This document shows positions 25,038 through 32,344 of a DNA stretch of 39,625 nucleotides, in pieces. How positions within the stretch are numbered: position 1 is the stretch's first letter; each line of letters starts with the position of its first letter. This stretch comes from Atribacteraceae bacterium (GTDB lineage: Bacteria; Atribacterota; Atribacteria; Atribacterales; Atribacteraceae). The translations under genes and the position numbers were made by a program. The notes beneath the pieces were generated by a model. The model ran no database searches and was not told where the DNA came from. It worked only from the letters and a program-made list of their open reading frames with translations. The DNA is taken from contig DATIKP010000172.1 in assembly GCA_035477455.1 (NCBI GenBank), forward strand, positions 1-39,625, given 5' to 3'.

Positions 25038-27540
25038 GTAAGGTCAAAGAAGAGTGATCACTTTTCTCCTCGGCCGGATCCGTATTTTCTTTTTTCTCTT
25101 TCTTCTCCTCATCGTTCTTTTCACTGAGCCGGCGAAGAAGCAGTACATTCTCACGAAGACGCCGGTCAATCAGATCATTGAAGGTCTCCGGGTCGTAGTT
25201 CCCATCCTCCCGCCGTTCCCCTACGGGCATACCGCTCAGGATTTCCAGAGCTTCGTCCACCGTCCGGACGGCATAGACATGAAAACGCCCCTCCCGGACC
25301 GCCTGGACGACCTCTTCTTCGAGCATGAGGTTCCTGACGTTGCTGGTGGGGATGATGACCCCTTGGGTGCCACTCAAGCCCCGTGCCTCACAGGTTTTGA
25401 AAAACCCTTCGATTTTTTGGTTTACCCCGCCGACTGGCTGAACCTCGCCTTTCTGGTTGATTGAGCCGGTTACCGCGATATCCTGCCGTAACGGAATGGA
25501 CACAAGAGATGAAAGAAGGGCACAGGTTTCGGCCAGCGACGCCGAATCTCCTTCGACACCTTCGTACGATTGCTCGAAACATACCGAGCCGGCCAGGGAC
25601 AGCGGCTTGTTCTGAGCATACCGGTACCCCAGATAGCCTCCCAGAATCATGACCCCCTTGTCATGGATCCGGCCGCTTAAGCGGGACTCCCGTTCAATAT
25701 TCACAATACCCTGTTTGCCGAGGTAGGTCCGCACAGTGATCCGGGATGGACGTCCGAAACTGTAATCACCCAGATCGGTAACCGACAGGCCGTTGATCTG
25801 GCCAGGCACCGCCCCGTCAGTATCAATGAACAGGACGTCTGCGAGTATATATTCTTGAAGTCGCTCTTCGATAAGGCCGTGTCGCCTCCGTTTTTCTTCG
25901 ATCGCCCTCTGAACATGACTGGCTGAAACCACTTGGGCACTGTCCTGCCGAGACCAAAAATCGGCTTCGATTAAAAGATCCTTAACGGCCCCCAGTCGGG
26001 ACGTCAGTTTGTTTTGGTCAGAAATCATGCGGGAGGCATATTCGAGAGACTTGGCCACCCCGCCCCGGTCAAAAGGTAAAAGCTTTTCCAAATCGCAACA
26101 CGCTTTGACAAAGCAGGCATAACTGGATAGGATCGAGTCGGTACGAAGAATCTGGGTATCAAAATCGGCTTTGACTTTAAAAAGATCACGAAATTCTTCA
26201 TCGTAAAACGTGAGCAGGCGGTAGAGAAGGTCATCGGCGATGAGTACCACTTTAACCTGAAAAGGCAAAGGGTCCGGTTTCAACCCTTGAGGGGCGATCA
26301 ACCCATATTGTTCCCAGGGGTCTTCCATTTTCAACTCACCGGTTTTCAAGACTCGTTTCAAGCCATCCCATACACCGGGATTAACAATAAGATCACGAAA
26401 ATACATGATTATATACCCGCCGTTAGCCTGGTGCAGCGCCCCGCTCTTCAGCATGGTATGGTCACTGAAATAGGTCCCCATGAACGCCCGCCGTTCAATT
26501 CGGCCGAAGAGATTGCTCCAGTTCGGGTGGTTTTCCTGAATGATCGGTGGCTGAGTACGTTCGGCATTGTCGACAAACACATTCACCCTGAAGGGATTGA
26601 ATGGGTCCTGGATACGCTGGAAGGCCGCCGTCTGGGGATGCTGTGCCTGAGATTCCGGCGATTCCCGAAACAAGTGGATAAACGAAAGGGTGAAATCCTG
26701 GAGGCGGTTCAGAAAAGACCGGACTTCAGGCGAAGCGGAGTATTTTTCAGAAAACGCGACAAAAACCGGCGTAATGGAAAGACCCGCTACTTTCCGGTCG
26801 AGCTCCGCCACCTGGTTCTTCAGTTCAGACTCCAGAAGGTGCACGTTTTCAAAAGCTTTATTGATCCGGCTGAGCAGGGCCTGCCGGTGGTTCTCGATAT
26901 CTTCTTTCTCGGCATCATCAAGAGCCACGTATTGCTCCTGAGTCATGGCCTTACCCTCGCGCATGGGCACCAGGATCGGACCAATGGAAGTCATACGAAA
27001 AGCAAAGCCCCCATCAGAGGCTTGTTTTTCCAGGTCCTGAATTGCCTGCCGGTGTCGGCGCTGGTGTTCGTCGATCAGCAGTTGCTTTTGATTTTTGTAA
27101 TCATCGCTGGCAAAAGTCTTAGAAATGACCTCCTTTAAATTTTTCAGTAAAGCGTCGGTATCGGCAGCAAACAATTTCCCTTCCCCGGCTTTCAGTCGGA
27201 GGCCGTTTGGACAGTCTGGGTTATCGAAATTAAATATATAACACCAATCATACAGGGGGAAGCTTTCCCCGTCGGTGATTTTTTTTTGGATCAGGCTTTC
27301 GATGGAACTCTTCACGGCCGTCGCCCGTCCACTGCCGGACAAGCCGGTCACAAAAATATTGTATCCTGTCCGATGAATGTTCAAACCAAAATCAATTGCC
27401 CGTAACGCTCGATCCTGTCCGATGAACTGCTCGAGCGGCTCGACACTGTTCGTACAATCGAAACCGAACTGTTCCGGGTCGCAAAACCAGCGAAGCTGAT
27501 TTGGATCTAAGCGGTATCTTGCCGTATCGATCGTCATCAT
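25027..27540 (-). CDS. Lon-related AAA+ ATP-dependent protease (LonH/YcbZ-like)
   Basis: An 837-residue protein with a Lon-type protease domain but without the classical Lon N-terminal domain. Walker A is degenerate, GLSGSGRAT (66-74) with Arg instead of Lys, as is common in this family. The middle region contains the AAA module interrupted by a long helical insertion (about residues 150-250). The C-terminal protease domain holds Ser666 (GDSAS) and Lys709 (VNQKIEGF), a 43-residue spacing equal to that of the Ser-Lys dyad in E. coli Lon, so it should be catalytically competent. The charged tail (KNDEEKKEKKE) is disordered. It is encoded just before grpE-dnaK, which suggests a protein quality-control role; substrates are unknown. 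Confidence 0.9.
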   Translation of the reverse strand: MMTIDTARYRLDPNQLRWFCDPEQFGFDCTNSVEPLEQFIGQDRALRAIDFGLNIHRTGYNIFVTGLSGSGRATAVKSSIESLIQKKITDGESFPLYDWCYIFNFDNPDCPNGLRLKAGEGKLFAADTDALLKNLKEVISKTFASDDYKNQKQLLIDEHQRRHRQAIQDLEKQASDGGFAFRMTSIGPILVPMREGKAMTQEQYVALDDAEKEDIENHRQALLSRINKAFENVHLLESELKNQVAELDRKVAGLSITPVFVAFSEKYSASPEVRSFLNRLQDFTLSFIHLFRESPESQAQHPQTAAFQRIQDPFNPFRVNVFVDNAERTQPPIIQENHPNWSNLFGRIERRAFMGTYFSDHTMLKSGALHQANGGYIIMYFRDLIVNPGVWDGLKRVLKTGELKMEDPWEQYGLIAPQGLKPDPLPFQVKVVLIADDLLYRLLTFYDEEFRDLFKVKADFDTQILRTDSILSSYACFVKACCDLEKLLPFDRGGVAKSLEYASRMISDQNKLTSRLGAVKDLLIEADFWSRQDSAQVVSASHVQRAIEEKRRRHGLIEERLQEYILADVLFIDTDGAVPGQINGLSVTDLGDYSFGRPSRITVRTYLGKQGIVNIERESRLSGRIHDKGVMILGGYLGYRYAQNKPLSLAGSVCFEQSYEGVEGDSASLAETCALLSSLVSIPLRQDIAVTGSINQKGEVQPVGGVNQKIEGFFKTCEARGLSGTQGVIIPTSNVRNLMLEEEVVQAVREGRFHVYAVRTVDEALEILSGMPVGERREDGNYDPETFNDLIDRRLRENVLLLRRLSEKNDEEKKEKKENTDPAEEKSDHSSLTLLDK

Positions 27541-27587
27541 TATCCGTCGACTCCTTATTCAATTTTCTCATGCGCGTTTCTGCCGGT

Positions 27588-27617
27588 ATTCTATCGCAAC
27601 AGGGGAAAATAATGCAA
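27588..27617 (-). promoter_or_regulatory. Possible promoter for the Lon-like protease gene
   Basis: Minus strand TTGCAT (27617-27612), 18-bp spacer, TAGAAT (27593-27588), within the 91-bp gap after the UPF0280 gene. Confidence 0.4.
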
Positions 27618-27631
27618 AGATGTCCTTCGGT

Positions 27632-28411
27632 TCACAATGAATTCATAGGGAAGAAGTTGGCCGGATTATCCCAGCCGCTGTAATCCACTTCGGTCAATTG
27701 AACAGCTCCCCACACCCCCAGGCGGTCATGATAACAGACCACCACACCCTCCATTTCCGGGAAACGGGCCGAAAATTCCAAGATTCGTTGGATATCTCCA
27801 TCCGTTTTCACTTCGTTCGCGAGCCTGGTAGCCCAGGCATCAGCCAAAGCCGAGGAAGCGGCCAGGACCGTGACCGAATCGGCCTGTCCGAAGCTGAACG
27901 ACGGACCCACCACTCCTGAGGAGGTGGCCACGCCCCAGTACCGTCCGGGCGGGAGAACGATACCCAGTTTGTCCCGAAAAGGCGATCGTTTTCCGGTATA
28001 CACACCGACAACCCGCTCCCGTTTCGAGTACACTAAAAGATCACCACCGTTTTCCAGGATCAATTCACCAAAGGTCGTCCCGAACAGCGACCCAATCCGG
28101 TCGTTCATCGCTCCGGCAACCGCGGCCATGGGACCCACTCCGGCCAGAAAAGACATGCGGGACATCAGGCGTACGACAGGCGGGGCTTCGGGAAAAACAC
28201 CGCGGGGAATCAGGGTGTTTTGAAAAAAGGGATCCACCGTCAAATACCGGAGAAGAGCCTCTCTTTCCCGGCGGAGCTGATCACGAACCAGACTGGAAAT
28301 GTCCCTTTGGGCGAGAACAAAAATGTCACTCTCTCCCTCTCTGACTATAAAGGCGTGGAGGCCGGCTCCTCTCAGTCGGTCCCGGTAAAACCGGCGCTCA
28401 TACAGGGCCAT
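27632..28411 (-). CDS. UPF0280 (COG2122) family protein, ApbE-like, homocysteine operon
   Basis: A 259-residue cytoplasmic protein of the UPF0280 family, distantly related to ApbE. Characteristic segments are the N-terminal YERRFYRDR, the central FLAGVGPMAAVAGAMNDRIG (about 110-129), ELILENGGDLLVYS and SSGVVGPSFSFGQADSVTVLA. In methanogens and anaerobic bacteria the family is genetically linked to the DUF39 and NIL-ferredoxin proteins of sulfide-dependent homocysteine synthesis, and it sits third in that operon here, 7 bp after the ferredoxin gene. Its exact reaction is not established to my knowledge. Its ribosome site is weak, so coupled translation is likely. Confidence 0.85.
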   Translation of the reverse strand: MALYERRFYRDRLRGAGLHAFIVREGESDIFVLAQRDISSLVRDQLRREREALLRYLTVDPFFQNTLIPRGVFPEAPPVVRLMSRMSFLAGVGPMAAVAGAMNDRIGSLFGTTFGELILENGGDLLVYSKRERVVGVYTGKRSPFRDKLGIVLPPGRYWGVATSSGVVGPSFSFGQADSVTVLAASSALADAWATRLANEVKTDGDIQRILEFSARFPEMEGVVVCYHDRLGVWGAVQLTEVDYSGWDNPANFFPMNSL

Positions 28412-28418
28412 CGAACAT

Positions 28419-28829
28419 TTAGATTAACGCTTCCATAGCGTGGGTAGGACAGGACAGTATACATATTTCACAGGCGATGCACTGCTTTTCTTCAAAGCTG
28501 ACGAGATATGACTCCCGATCGCACGTGAGCGCTCCGGTCGGGCAAACGCCGACACAGGCTCCACAATGAAAACAGCGTTCTTCGATTTTCCGGATATCCT
28601 GGCTGAGCGCCTCGATCCCCAGTCCTTTATCCGCAAGATAACGGAGTCCCTCCTCCTGCCGGTCCGGTTCTCCGACTATCTCCAGAAGCATCAACCCTTC
28701 CCGGTGCGGAGAGATCGATGCCCGAAGGATATTGAAAACCAGCCCGAATTTCAATGACAGTTCGCATACCAAGGGTTGGTTAGCTGCCTGCGGGGGGAAA
28801 CGCAACACCACCTTCCGTGAACTGGTCAT
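28419..28829 (-). CDS. NIL domain-4Fe-4S ferredoxin protein of homocysteine biosynthesis
   Basis: A 136-residue protein. The N-terminal NIL domain (about 5-78; RFPPQAANQPLVCELSLKFG) resembles the substrate-sensing domain of methionine importers. The C-terminal part binds two 4Fe-4S clusters via CFHCGACVGVCP and CIACEICILSCP. Homologues in Methanosarcina act with the DUF39 protein to convert aspartate semialdehyde and sulfide to homocysteine, so this is the likely electron donor. I start it at the ATG at 28829, 8 nt after a perfect AGGAGG; the in-frame GTG at 28838 overlaps that site. The Shine-Dalgarno overlaps the stop of the DUF39 gene. Confidence 0.88.
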   Translation of the reverse strand: MTSSRKVVLRFPPQAANQPLVCELSLKFGLVFNILRASISPHREGLMLLEIVGEPDRQEEGLRYLADKGLGIEALSQDIRKIEERCFHCGACVGVCPTGALTCDRESYLVSFEEKQCIACEICILSCPTHAMEALI

Positions 28830-28834
28830 CCGAT

Positions 28835-30067
28835 TCACCTCCTGATCGCCGTCTGATGATGATTGGCCGGCCGTTCCGTCAGATTACGAAAAATTACGCC
28901 GGATTCAGGTCCAGGCAGTAAGGCAACCGGTCGGCTGAGCTGAAACGACCCTGCCTGTATCCATGATTTCAGGATATTGGCTATCTCACGGGCTTTGCTA
29001 TAGCTCGACAAGGGGGATGCGGCTATTTCCTTGCCGGCCAGGGTAAACCGGCCGGTCCTGAGTTGAGCATAGCTGACATAGCCAAGCATTTCACCGGTCC
29101 CATTGGGATATGCGTCGCTGTAATCGATCACCGGCGCCAGGATATCCTCATCGGCGATGGCGCAATGGTTTAACGTTTCTTCGTCCAGGACCGGGATCGG
29201 AACGCCTATACCCAGGGCCAGCGAACAGCCATAACCCCGCAGGCTGACCCCCCACAGCCAGTCAGAATGCATGCCTTTCATATCTCCCGCCACCGCGAGT
29301 GTTCCCGCTCCGCTCAACGGAACACCCTTTTCATTTCTTTTCACTCCCGGATTGTGCTGAGTTCCCTGCCAGCTGACATAGCCAGTCCCCCCTCCGAGGA
29401 AAATTCTCGTCCCAATCCCAATGATTCGGTAATATGGATCCTTGAGAAGGGGACTGAGTTGTCCGGCCGAAGAAAACCCGGCATTGCCCAGGTTGGGAAG
29501 CAATACACCCATATAGGTAAAGAGCGTCCGGTCAGAACAGTTGACCGCTACATTGTAATTTTGATAGGCATTACGAGGATTGTAAAGATAGGCTTGGTTT
29601 AAATCTTTCAGGGCAATCCAGGTTGACAATGTCCGGCGGGGGTAGCAATCCGTGCCATATCCAAAGGCTTCCAGGTGAACGTCTTTTCCGGCCACCAGAT
29701 CGGCAATGACGTGTGCACCACCATATTTAAACTCTCCGGGGTGGACCTTGTTCAGTGGATCGTCTTTGGCCGGCTGAGTCGCCCCGATATAGAGGTCAAC
29801 CGCGGCCAGACCTCCATAGGCCGCCACACCGTTCAAGAAGGCTTCGCTGATTTTCATGCGCGGCTTGGTATGACCGACATTCAAAAAGGCACCGGAAGAA
29901 CACATAATTCCAAATGTCCCACTGGTGACGACGTCAACCTCTCTGGCTACCCGCTCCAATCCTTTCTGCCGAACCAGGCCGATCGCTTCTTCGGCGGTGA
30001 CCACCACCGCCTTTCCCCGTTTGACCTTTTCGTTGATTTCCTCATATGTACGCAATGTTTCCCCCAA
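28835..30067 (-). CDS. Homocysteine biosynthesis protein (DUF39/COG1900)
   Basis: A 410-residue protein of the family shown in methanogens to be needed for homocysteine synthesis from aspartate semialdehyde and a sulfur donor without O-acylhomoserine. The catalytic cysteine region SGTFGIMCSSGAFLN is present with Cys56, and a second conserved Cys lies in GYGTDCYPRRT. Other family segments are VDLYIGATQPAKDDPLN, LGGGTGYVSWQGTQHNP and MHSDWLWGVSLRGYGCSLALGIGVPIPVLDEE. It lacks the C-terminal CBS domains found in some homologues. First gene of a three-gene operon with a long leader carrying a terminator hairpin. Confidence 0.92.
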   Translation of the reverse strand: MGETLRTYEEINEKVKRGKAVVVTAEEAIGLVRQKGLERVAREVDVVTSGTFGIMCSSGAFLNVGHTKPRMKISEAFLNGVAAYGGLAAVDLYIGATQPAKDDPLNKVHPGEFKYGGAHVIADLVAGKDVHLEAFGYGTDCYPRRTLSTWIALKDLNQAYLYNPRNAYQNYNVAVNCSDRTLFTYMGVLLPNLGNAGFSSAGQLSPLLKDPYYRIIGIGTRIFLGGGTGYVSWQGTQHNPGVKRNEKGVPLSGAGTLAVAGDMKGMHSDWLWGVSLRGYGCSLALGIGVPIPVLDEETLNHCAIADEDILAPVIDYSDAYPNGTGEMLGYVSYAQLRTGRFTLAGKEIAASPLSSYSKAREIANILKSWIQAGSFQLSRPVALLPGPESGVIFRNLTERPANHHQTAIRR

Positions 30068-30091
30068 CAGTCATCCCTCCCCATCGGAAGC

Positions 30092-30133
30092 CTGAAAATA
30101 AAATCCCCCTCGTCCCAGGGACGAGGGGGATTT
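30092..30133 (-). terminator. Leader terminator hairpin of the homocysteine operon
   Basis: A perfect 15-bp stem (30101-30115 with 30119-30133, 3-nt loop CAG) followed on the minus strand by TTTTATTTTC. It stands between the operon promoter and the first gene. Just upstream on the transcript, GGGGAT (30143-30138) can pair with ATCCCC in the 5' arm of the stem, a candidate antiterminator. Confidence 0.75.
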
Positions 30134-30187
30134 GCTCATCCCCTTTTCAACCAAAGCCATACATTTTTTCGTTAGTCTTAGCATAGT

Positions 30188-30217
30188 AGTATAGACTCCC
30201 TCTCGTGGGCCTGTCAA
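30188..30217 (-). promoter_or_regulatory. Predicted promoter of the homocysteine operon
   Basis: Minus strand: perfect TTGACA (30217-30212), 18-bp spacer, TATACT (30193-30188). Start near 30181. The ISL3 remnant's target duplication begins 2 bp upstream of the -35 box. Confidence 0.65.
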
Positions 30218-30218
30218 C

Positions 30219-30226
30219 CAGTGTGC
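30219..30226. repeat. 8-bp target-site duplication, left copy (CAGTGTGC)
   Basis: Identical to 30579-30586. ISL3-family elements usually duplicate 8 bp of target. Confidence 0.8.
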
Positions 30227-30578
30227 GGCTCTACTTTATATTGTGTGGAAAAGAATATCAAAAAAACTTATGGTGGTAAGGACCCCGGAACAGAAAATTA
30301 AAGGGAAGGAGGTCTTACCAGCATGGTCAGAGGCCAAGATGATGGTACCACAATCCTGCTCGGACTTAAAGATTACAAAGTGGGGGGAGGTCTGGGGAGG
30401 GGAGGAGAAGGTGGTAGCAAAGACAGAGGTTAAGCTTCACCGAGGGGTGCCATACCAAGATTAAGATGCTAAAACGGGCATCCTGTGGCTTGAGAAACGT
30501 GAAGGTCTACTGGAGAAAAATGCTTTTGGGGTTTGTACCATCTCGAAGCTATTTCCCCACAACTTGACAAAAGAGCCC
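30227..30578 (+). mobile_element. ISL3-family insertion sequence remnant (internally deleted, 352 bp)
   Basis: The element is flanked by an exact 8-bp duplication. Its ends are imperfect inverted repeats: the left end opens GGCTCT and continues to TTGTGTGGAAA; the right end, read inward, opens GGGCTCT and continues to TTGTGGGGAAA. Between them lies only the C-terminal end of an ISL3-type transposase. The left two thirds is purine-rich and matches no transposase segment I recognise. It cannot move by itself; it may be a MITE-like derivative of a full-length relative. Confidence 0.8.
30436..30567 (+). pseudogene. ISL3-family transposase, C-terminal fragment
   Basis: This frame reads FTEGCHTKIKMLKRASCGLR and then NVKVYWRKMLLGFVP before a stop at 30565. 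That is the conserved C-terminal end of ISL3-family transposases (family pattern: GFTEGxHTKIKxLKRxSYGFRN). There is no start codon or DDE catalytic region. Only about 35 recognisable codons survive. Confidence 0.8.
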
Positions 30579-30586
30579 CAGTGTGC
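30579..30586. repeat. 8-bp target-site duplication, right copy (CAGTGTGC)
   Basis: Exact match to 30219-30226, immediately outside the right inverted repeat. Confidence 0.8.
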
Positions 30587-30738
30587 CCGGCGGAAAATAA
30601 CGCTCCTCCGGCTGAGACGCCCGGCTGATTGTTTTTGACCCCCCCCCAATGTATAATTGAAAACGAAGGAGTACTCCGCCGCTGCGCTTTGACCTGGCGG
30701 AATGGGAAAAAACGAGCTGTCAGACTGTGAAAAACAAA

Positions 30739-30836
30739 CAGGCATTTAGGTTGTAGAGGGTTAGCCTGTTAGGTAAAAAAAGGATAATTGTTTTGGTCGT
30801 ACCTAACCGCCTAAATCGCTAAACCGCTACAGCCTG
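30739..30836. repeat. Imperfect 37-bp inverted repeat in intergenic DNA
   Basis: Left arm 30739-30775 and right arm 30800-30836 match in about 25 of 37 positions, with both ends exact (CAGGC outside, TTAGGTA inside) and a 24-bp spacer. The arms are built from variants of a TTAGG/TTAGC motif; the right arm reads CCTAACCGC-CTAAATCGC-TAAACCGC. It lies just upstream of the small ACT-like gene. The rest of 30587-30857 shows no gene; it holds a C9 tract (30639-30647). Confidence 0.55.
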
Positions 30837-30857
30837 TATTTCCGGGAGGTGAACTGT

Positions 30858-31106
30858 ATGGCACGCAAGCTTTTAATTATCAAGATTGAAGCCCGCTCGA
30901 ACCAGGCACCGAAAGTCCAGGAGGCTCTGACCAAACATGGATGTGTTATCCGGACCCGGTTGGGAATTCATGAAGTGTCGACGGATTTTTGCTCAGAAGA
31001 TGGGCTGGTGATCCTGGAACTTCTGGATAACAAGGAATCGATCATGAAACTCAAGGCGGATCTGGAAACCATGGAGAAAGTCACCCCTCATTACCTGGAA
31101 ATCTGA
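30858..31106 (+). CDS. Small ACT-like ferredoxin-fold protein (TM1266-like)
   Basis: An 82-residue protein with a predicted beta-alpha-beta-beta-alpha-beta pattern: MARKLLIIKIEAR, APKVQEALTKHGCVIRTRLGIHEV, EDGLVILELLDN, KESIMKLKADLETMEKV. The RLGIHE and GLVILELL segments are reminiscent of the family annotated as putative iron-only hydrogenase system regulators (TM1266) and related ACT-like proteins. No hydrogenase gene is nearby, so the role is open. The ATG at 30858 has GGGAGGTGA upstream; the in-frame GTG at 30849 falls inside that site. It is a single-gene unit between the ISL3 remnant and a convergent operon. Confidence 0.7.
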   Translation: MARKLLIIKIEARSNQAPKVQEALTKHGCVIRTRLGIHEVSTDFCSEDGLVILELLDNKESIMKLKADLETMEKVTPHYLEI

Positions 31107-31107
31107 T

Positions 31108-31172
31108 AAAAAAAACGTTCACCGTAGGAGAGAGGCTGGTGTCATCTGTCGTCAATGCTCCGTCCTCTCTCC
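31108..31172 (-). terminator. Weak candidate terminator for the fab-plsY-trx-deacetylase transcript
   Basis: Minus strand: GGAGAGAGG pairs with CCTCTCTCC (9 bp, 28-nt loop); eight T's (complement of 31108-31115) follow only after 11 nt, so the geometry is not canonical. Confidence 0.3.
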
Positions 31173-31293
31173 CCCCACCGCACAGGACAAGTCGGCCCCG
31201 CGACTGCCGGACCCCCGGCTTCAAAGCCTTTCCCCTTTATCTCTTTTTACGAATAATCATTAATCGGGGTCCTGGAAAAAGCGTCTGGATCTC

Positions 31294-32013
31294 TCAATAA
31301 CGAAAGAGTTCGGAGGCCGGGACTATACTGTAGCCCTGATTGAGAAGTCCTTCGATAATCAGAGGGAGCGCTTCCACGGTCTGGGGAAGATCGTGAAGAA
31401 GAATGACCGAACCGGGCCGGGTCTGTTGCAAAACATTTTCTACGATTACAGCGCTCTCTCCCCGTAATGCCCAATCACGAGAATCCACGTCCCAGAGCAT
31501 GATACTGTACCCCCTCCGGCCGCTGGCCTCTTTCACCGTTTCAGTGATCACTCCTCCCGGTGGTCGAAAGTAAAGAGGAATCCTGCCGCTGACATTCACA
31601 ATCGCTTTTTCAGCCCGTTCAATATCCCGCTCCAGTTCTTCGAGGGTTGCTCCAGAGACACAGAGATGTAAATAGGTATGATTCCCTAAGTCGTGCCCGG
31701 CCTGGACTATTCTCGACACTAGACTGGCATGCCGGGACACCTGGCTTCCAATCAGGAAAAAAGTCGCCCGGACCCGATACCGGTCAAGTATCCGAAGAAT
31801 CTCATCTGTCTGCCGGTTGGGCCCGTCGTCGAAGGTCAAGGTTACCATTTTTCTCGAACGAGCCTGGTTCCAGATCAAGCGGGTTCTGTTATATCCGTAG
31901 ACTTTGCTCTCATCAACGACCAGAGCCCGGACGGGTTCCCCGGGCCACCAATCGGTCAAGATGATTCCCAGGAAGAACAGGATAAACCCGAAAGCAGACG
32001 AGTATCTTCTCAC
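31294..32013 (-). CDS. Polysaccharide deacetylase (NodB homology domain), membrane-anchored or secreted
   Basis: A 239-residue carbohydrate esterase family 4 protein. The N-terminal hydrophobic segment (residues 8-23) is a signal peptide or anchor. NodB motifs in order: TFDDGP (60-65, catalytic base and metal Asp), HxxxH as NHTYLH (111-116), RPPGG (about 151-155), WDVDSRDW and LLHD. All metal and catalytic residues are in place. The probable substrate is peptidoglycan or another N-acetylated glycan in the envelope. Its start overlaps the thioredoxin stop by 4 bp (ATGA), so the two are co-translated. Confidence 0.9.
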   Translation of the reverse strand: MRRYSSAFGFILFFLGIILTDWWPGEPVRALVVDESKVYGYNRTRLIWNQARSRKMVTLTFDDGPNRQTDEILRILDRYRVRATFFLIGSQVSRHASLVSRIVQAGHDLGNHTYLHLCVSGATLEELERDIERAEKAIVNVSGRIPLYFRPPGGVITETVKEASGRRGYSIMLWDVDSRDWALRGESAVIVENVLQQTRPGSVILLHDLPQTVEALPLIIEGLLNQGYSIVPASELFRY

Positions 32014-32342
32014 GTCTTAGTCAGCGTTTTAATTTTCCCCTCGATCGTCGTCTTCGGCACATATCCTACGATCCGGTCTCGTTCCTGGCCTCCCTGGAAA
32101 ATTATGAGGGTCGGTATAGCGCTAATCCCATAACGTCCGGCTATCTCCGAAACCTCATCGGTGTTGAGTTTGCAGACCTTGACTTTGCCAGCCCACTCTT
32201 GGGCCACCTCTTCCAGGACCGGGGCCATCATCCGGCAGGGCATACACCAGGAGGCCCAAAAATCGACCAGGACCGGAGAGTCCGATTGCAGTACTTCCCG
32301 TTCAAAATCCTCTTGACCCAGTTCATGAACCAATCCAGCCAT
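32010..32342 (-). CDS. trxA: Thioredoxin
   Basis: A 110-residue cytoplasmic thioredoxin. The active site is WCMPC (Cys33 and Cys36), with Met instead of the usual Gly, and the cis-Pro loop is AIPTL; VDFWASW and the C-terminal YVPKTTIEGKI helix are typical. The CMPC variant would shift redox potential somewhat (inference). Lies 2 bp after plsY and overlaps the deacetylase gene. Confidence 0.93.
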   Translation of the reverse strand: MAGLVHELGQEDFEREVLQSDSPVLVDFWASWCMPCRMMAPVLEEVAQEWAGKVKVCKLNTDEVSEIAGRYGISAIPTLIIFQGGQERDRIVGYVPKTTIEGKIKTLTKT

Positions 32343-32344
32343 GA

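Noticed and set aside
24944-25040. CIRCE element upstream of grpE
   Set aside because: No TTAGCACTC-N9-GAGTGCTAA-like inverted repeat is found here or upstream of dnaJ.
30068-30217. SAM riboswitch upstream of the homocysteine operon
   Set aside because: None of the SAM-I core elements is present; there are only about 45 nt before the terminator stem.
30243-30464. 73-codon plus-strand frame in the ISL3 remnant
   Set aside because: It is in a different frame from the transposase fragment and encodes low-complexity, purine-run sequence.
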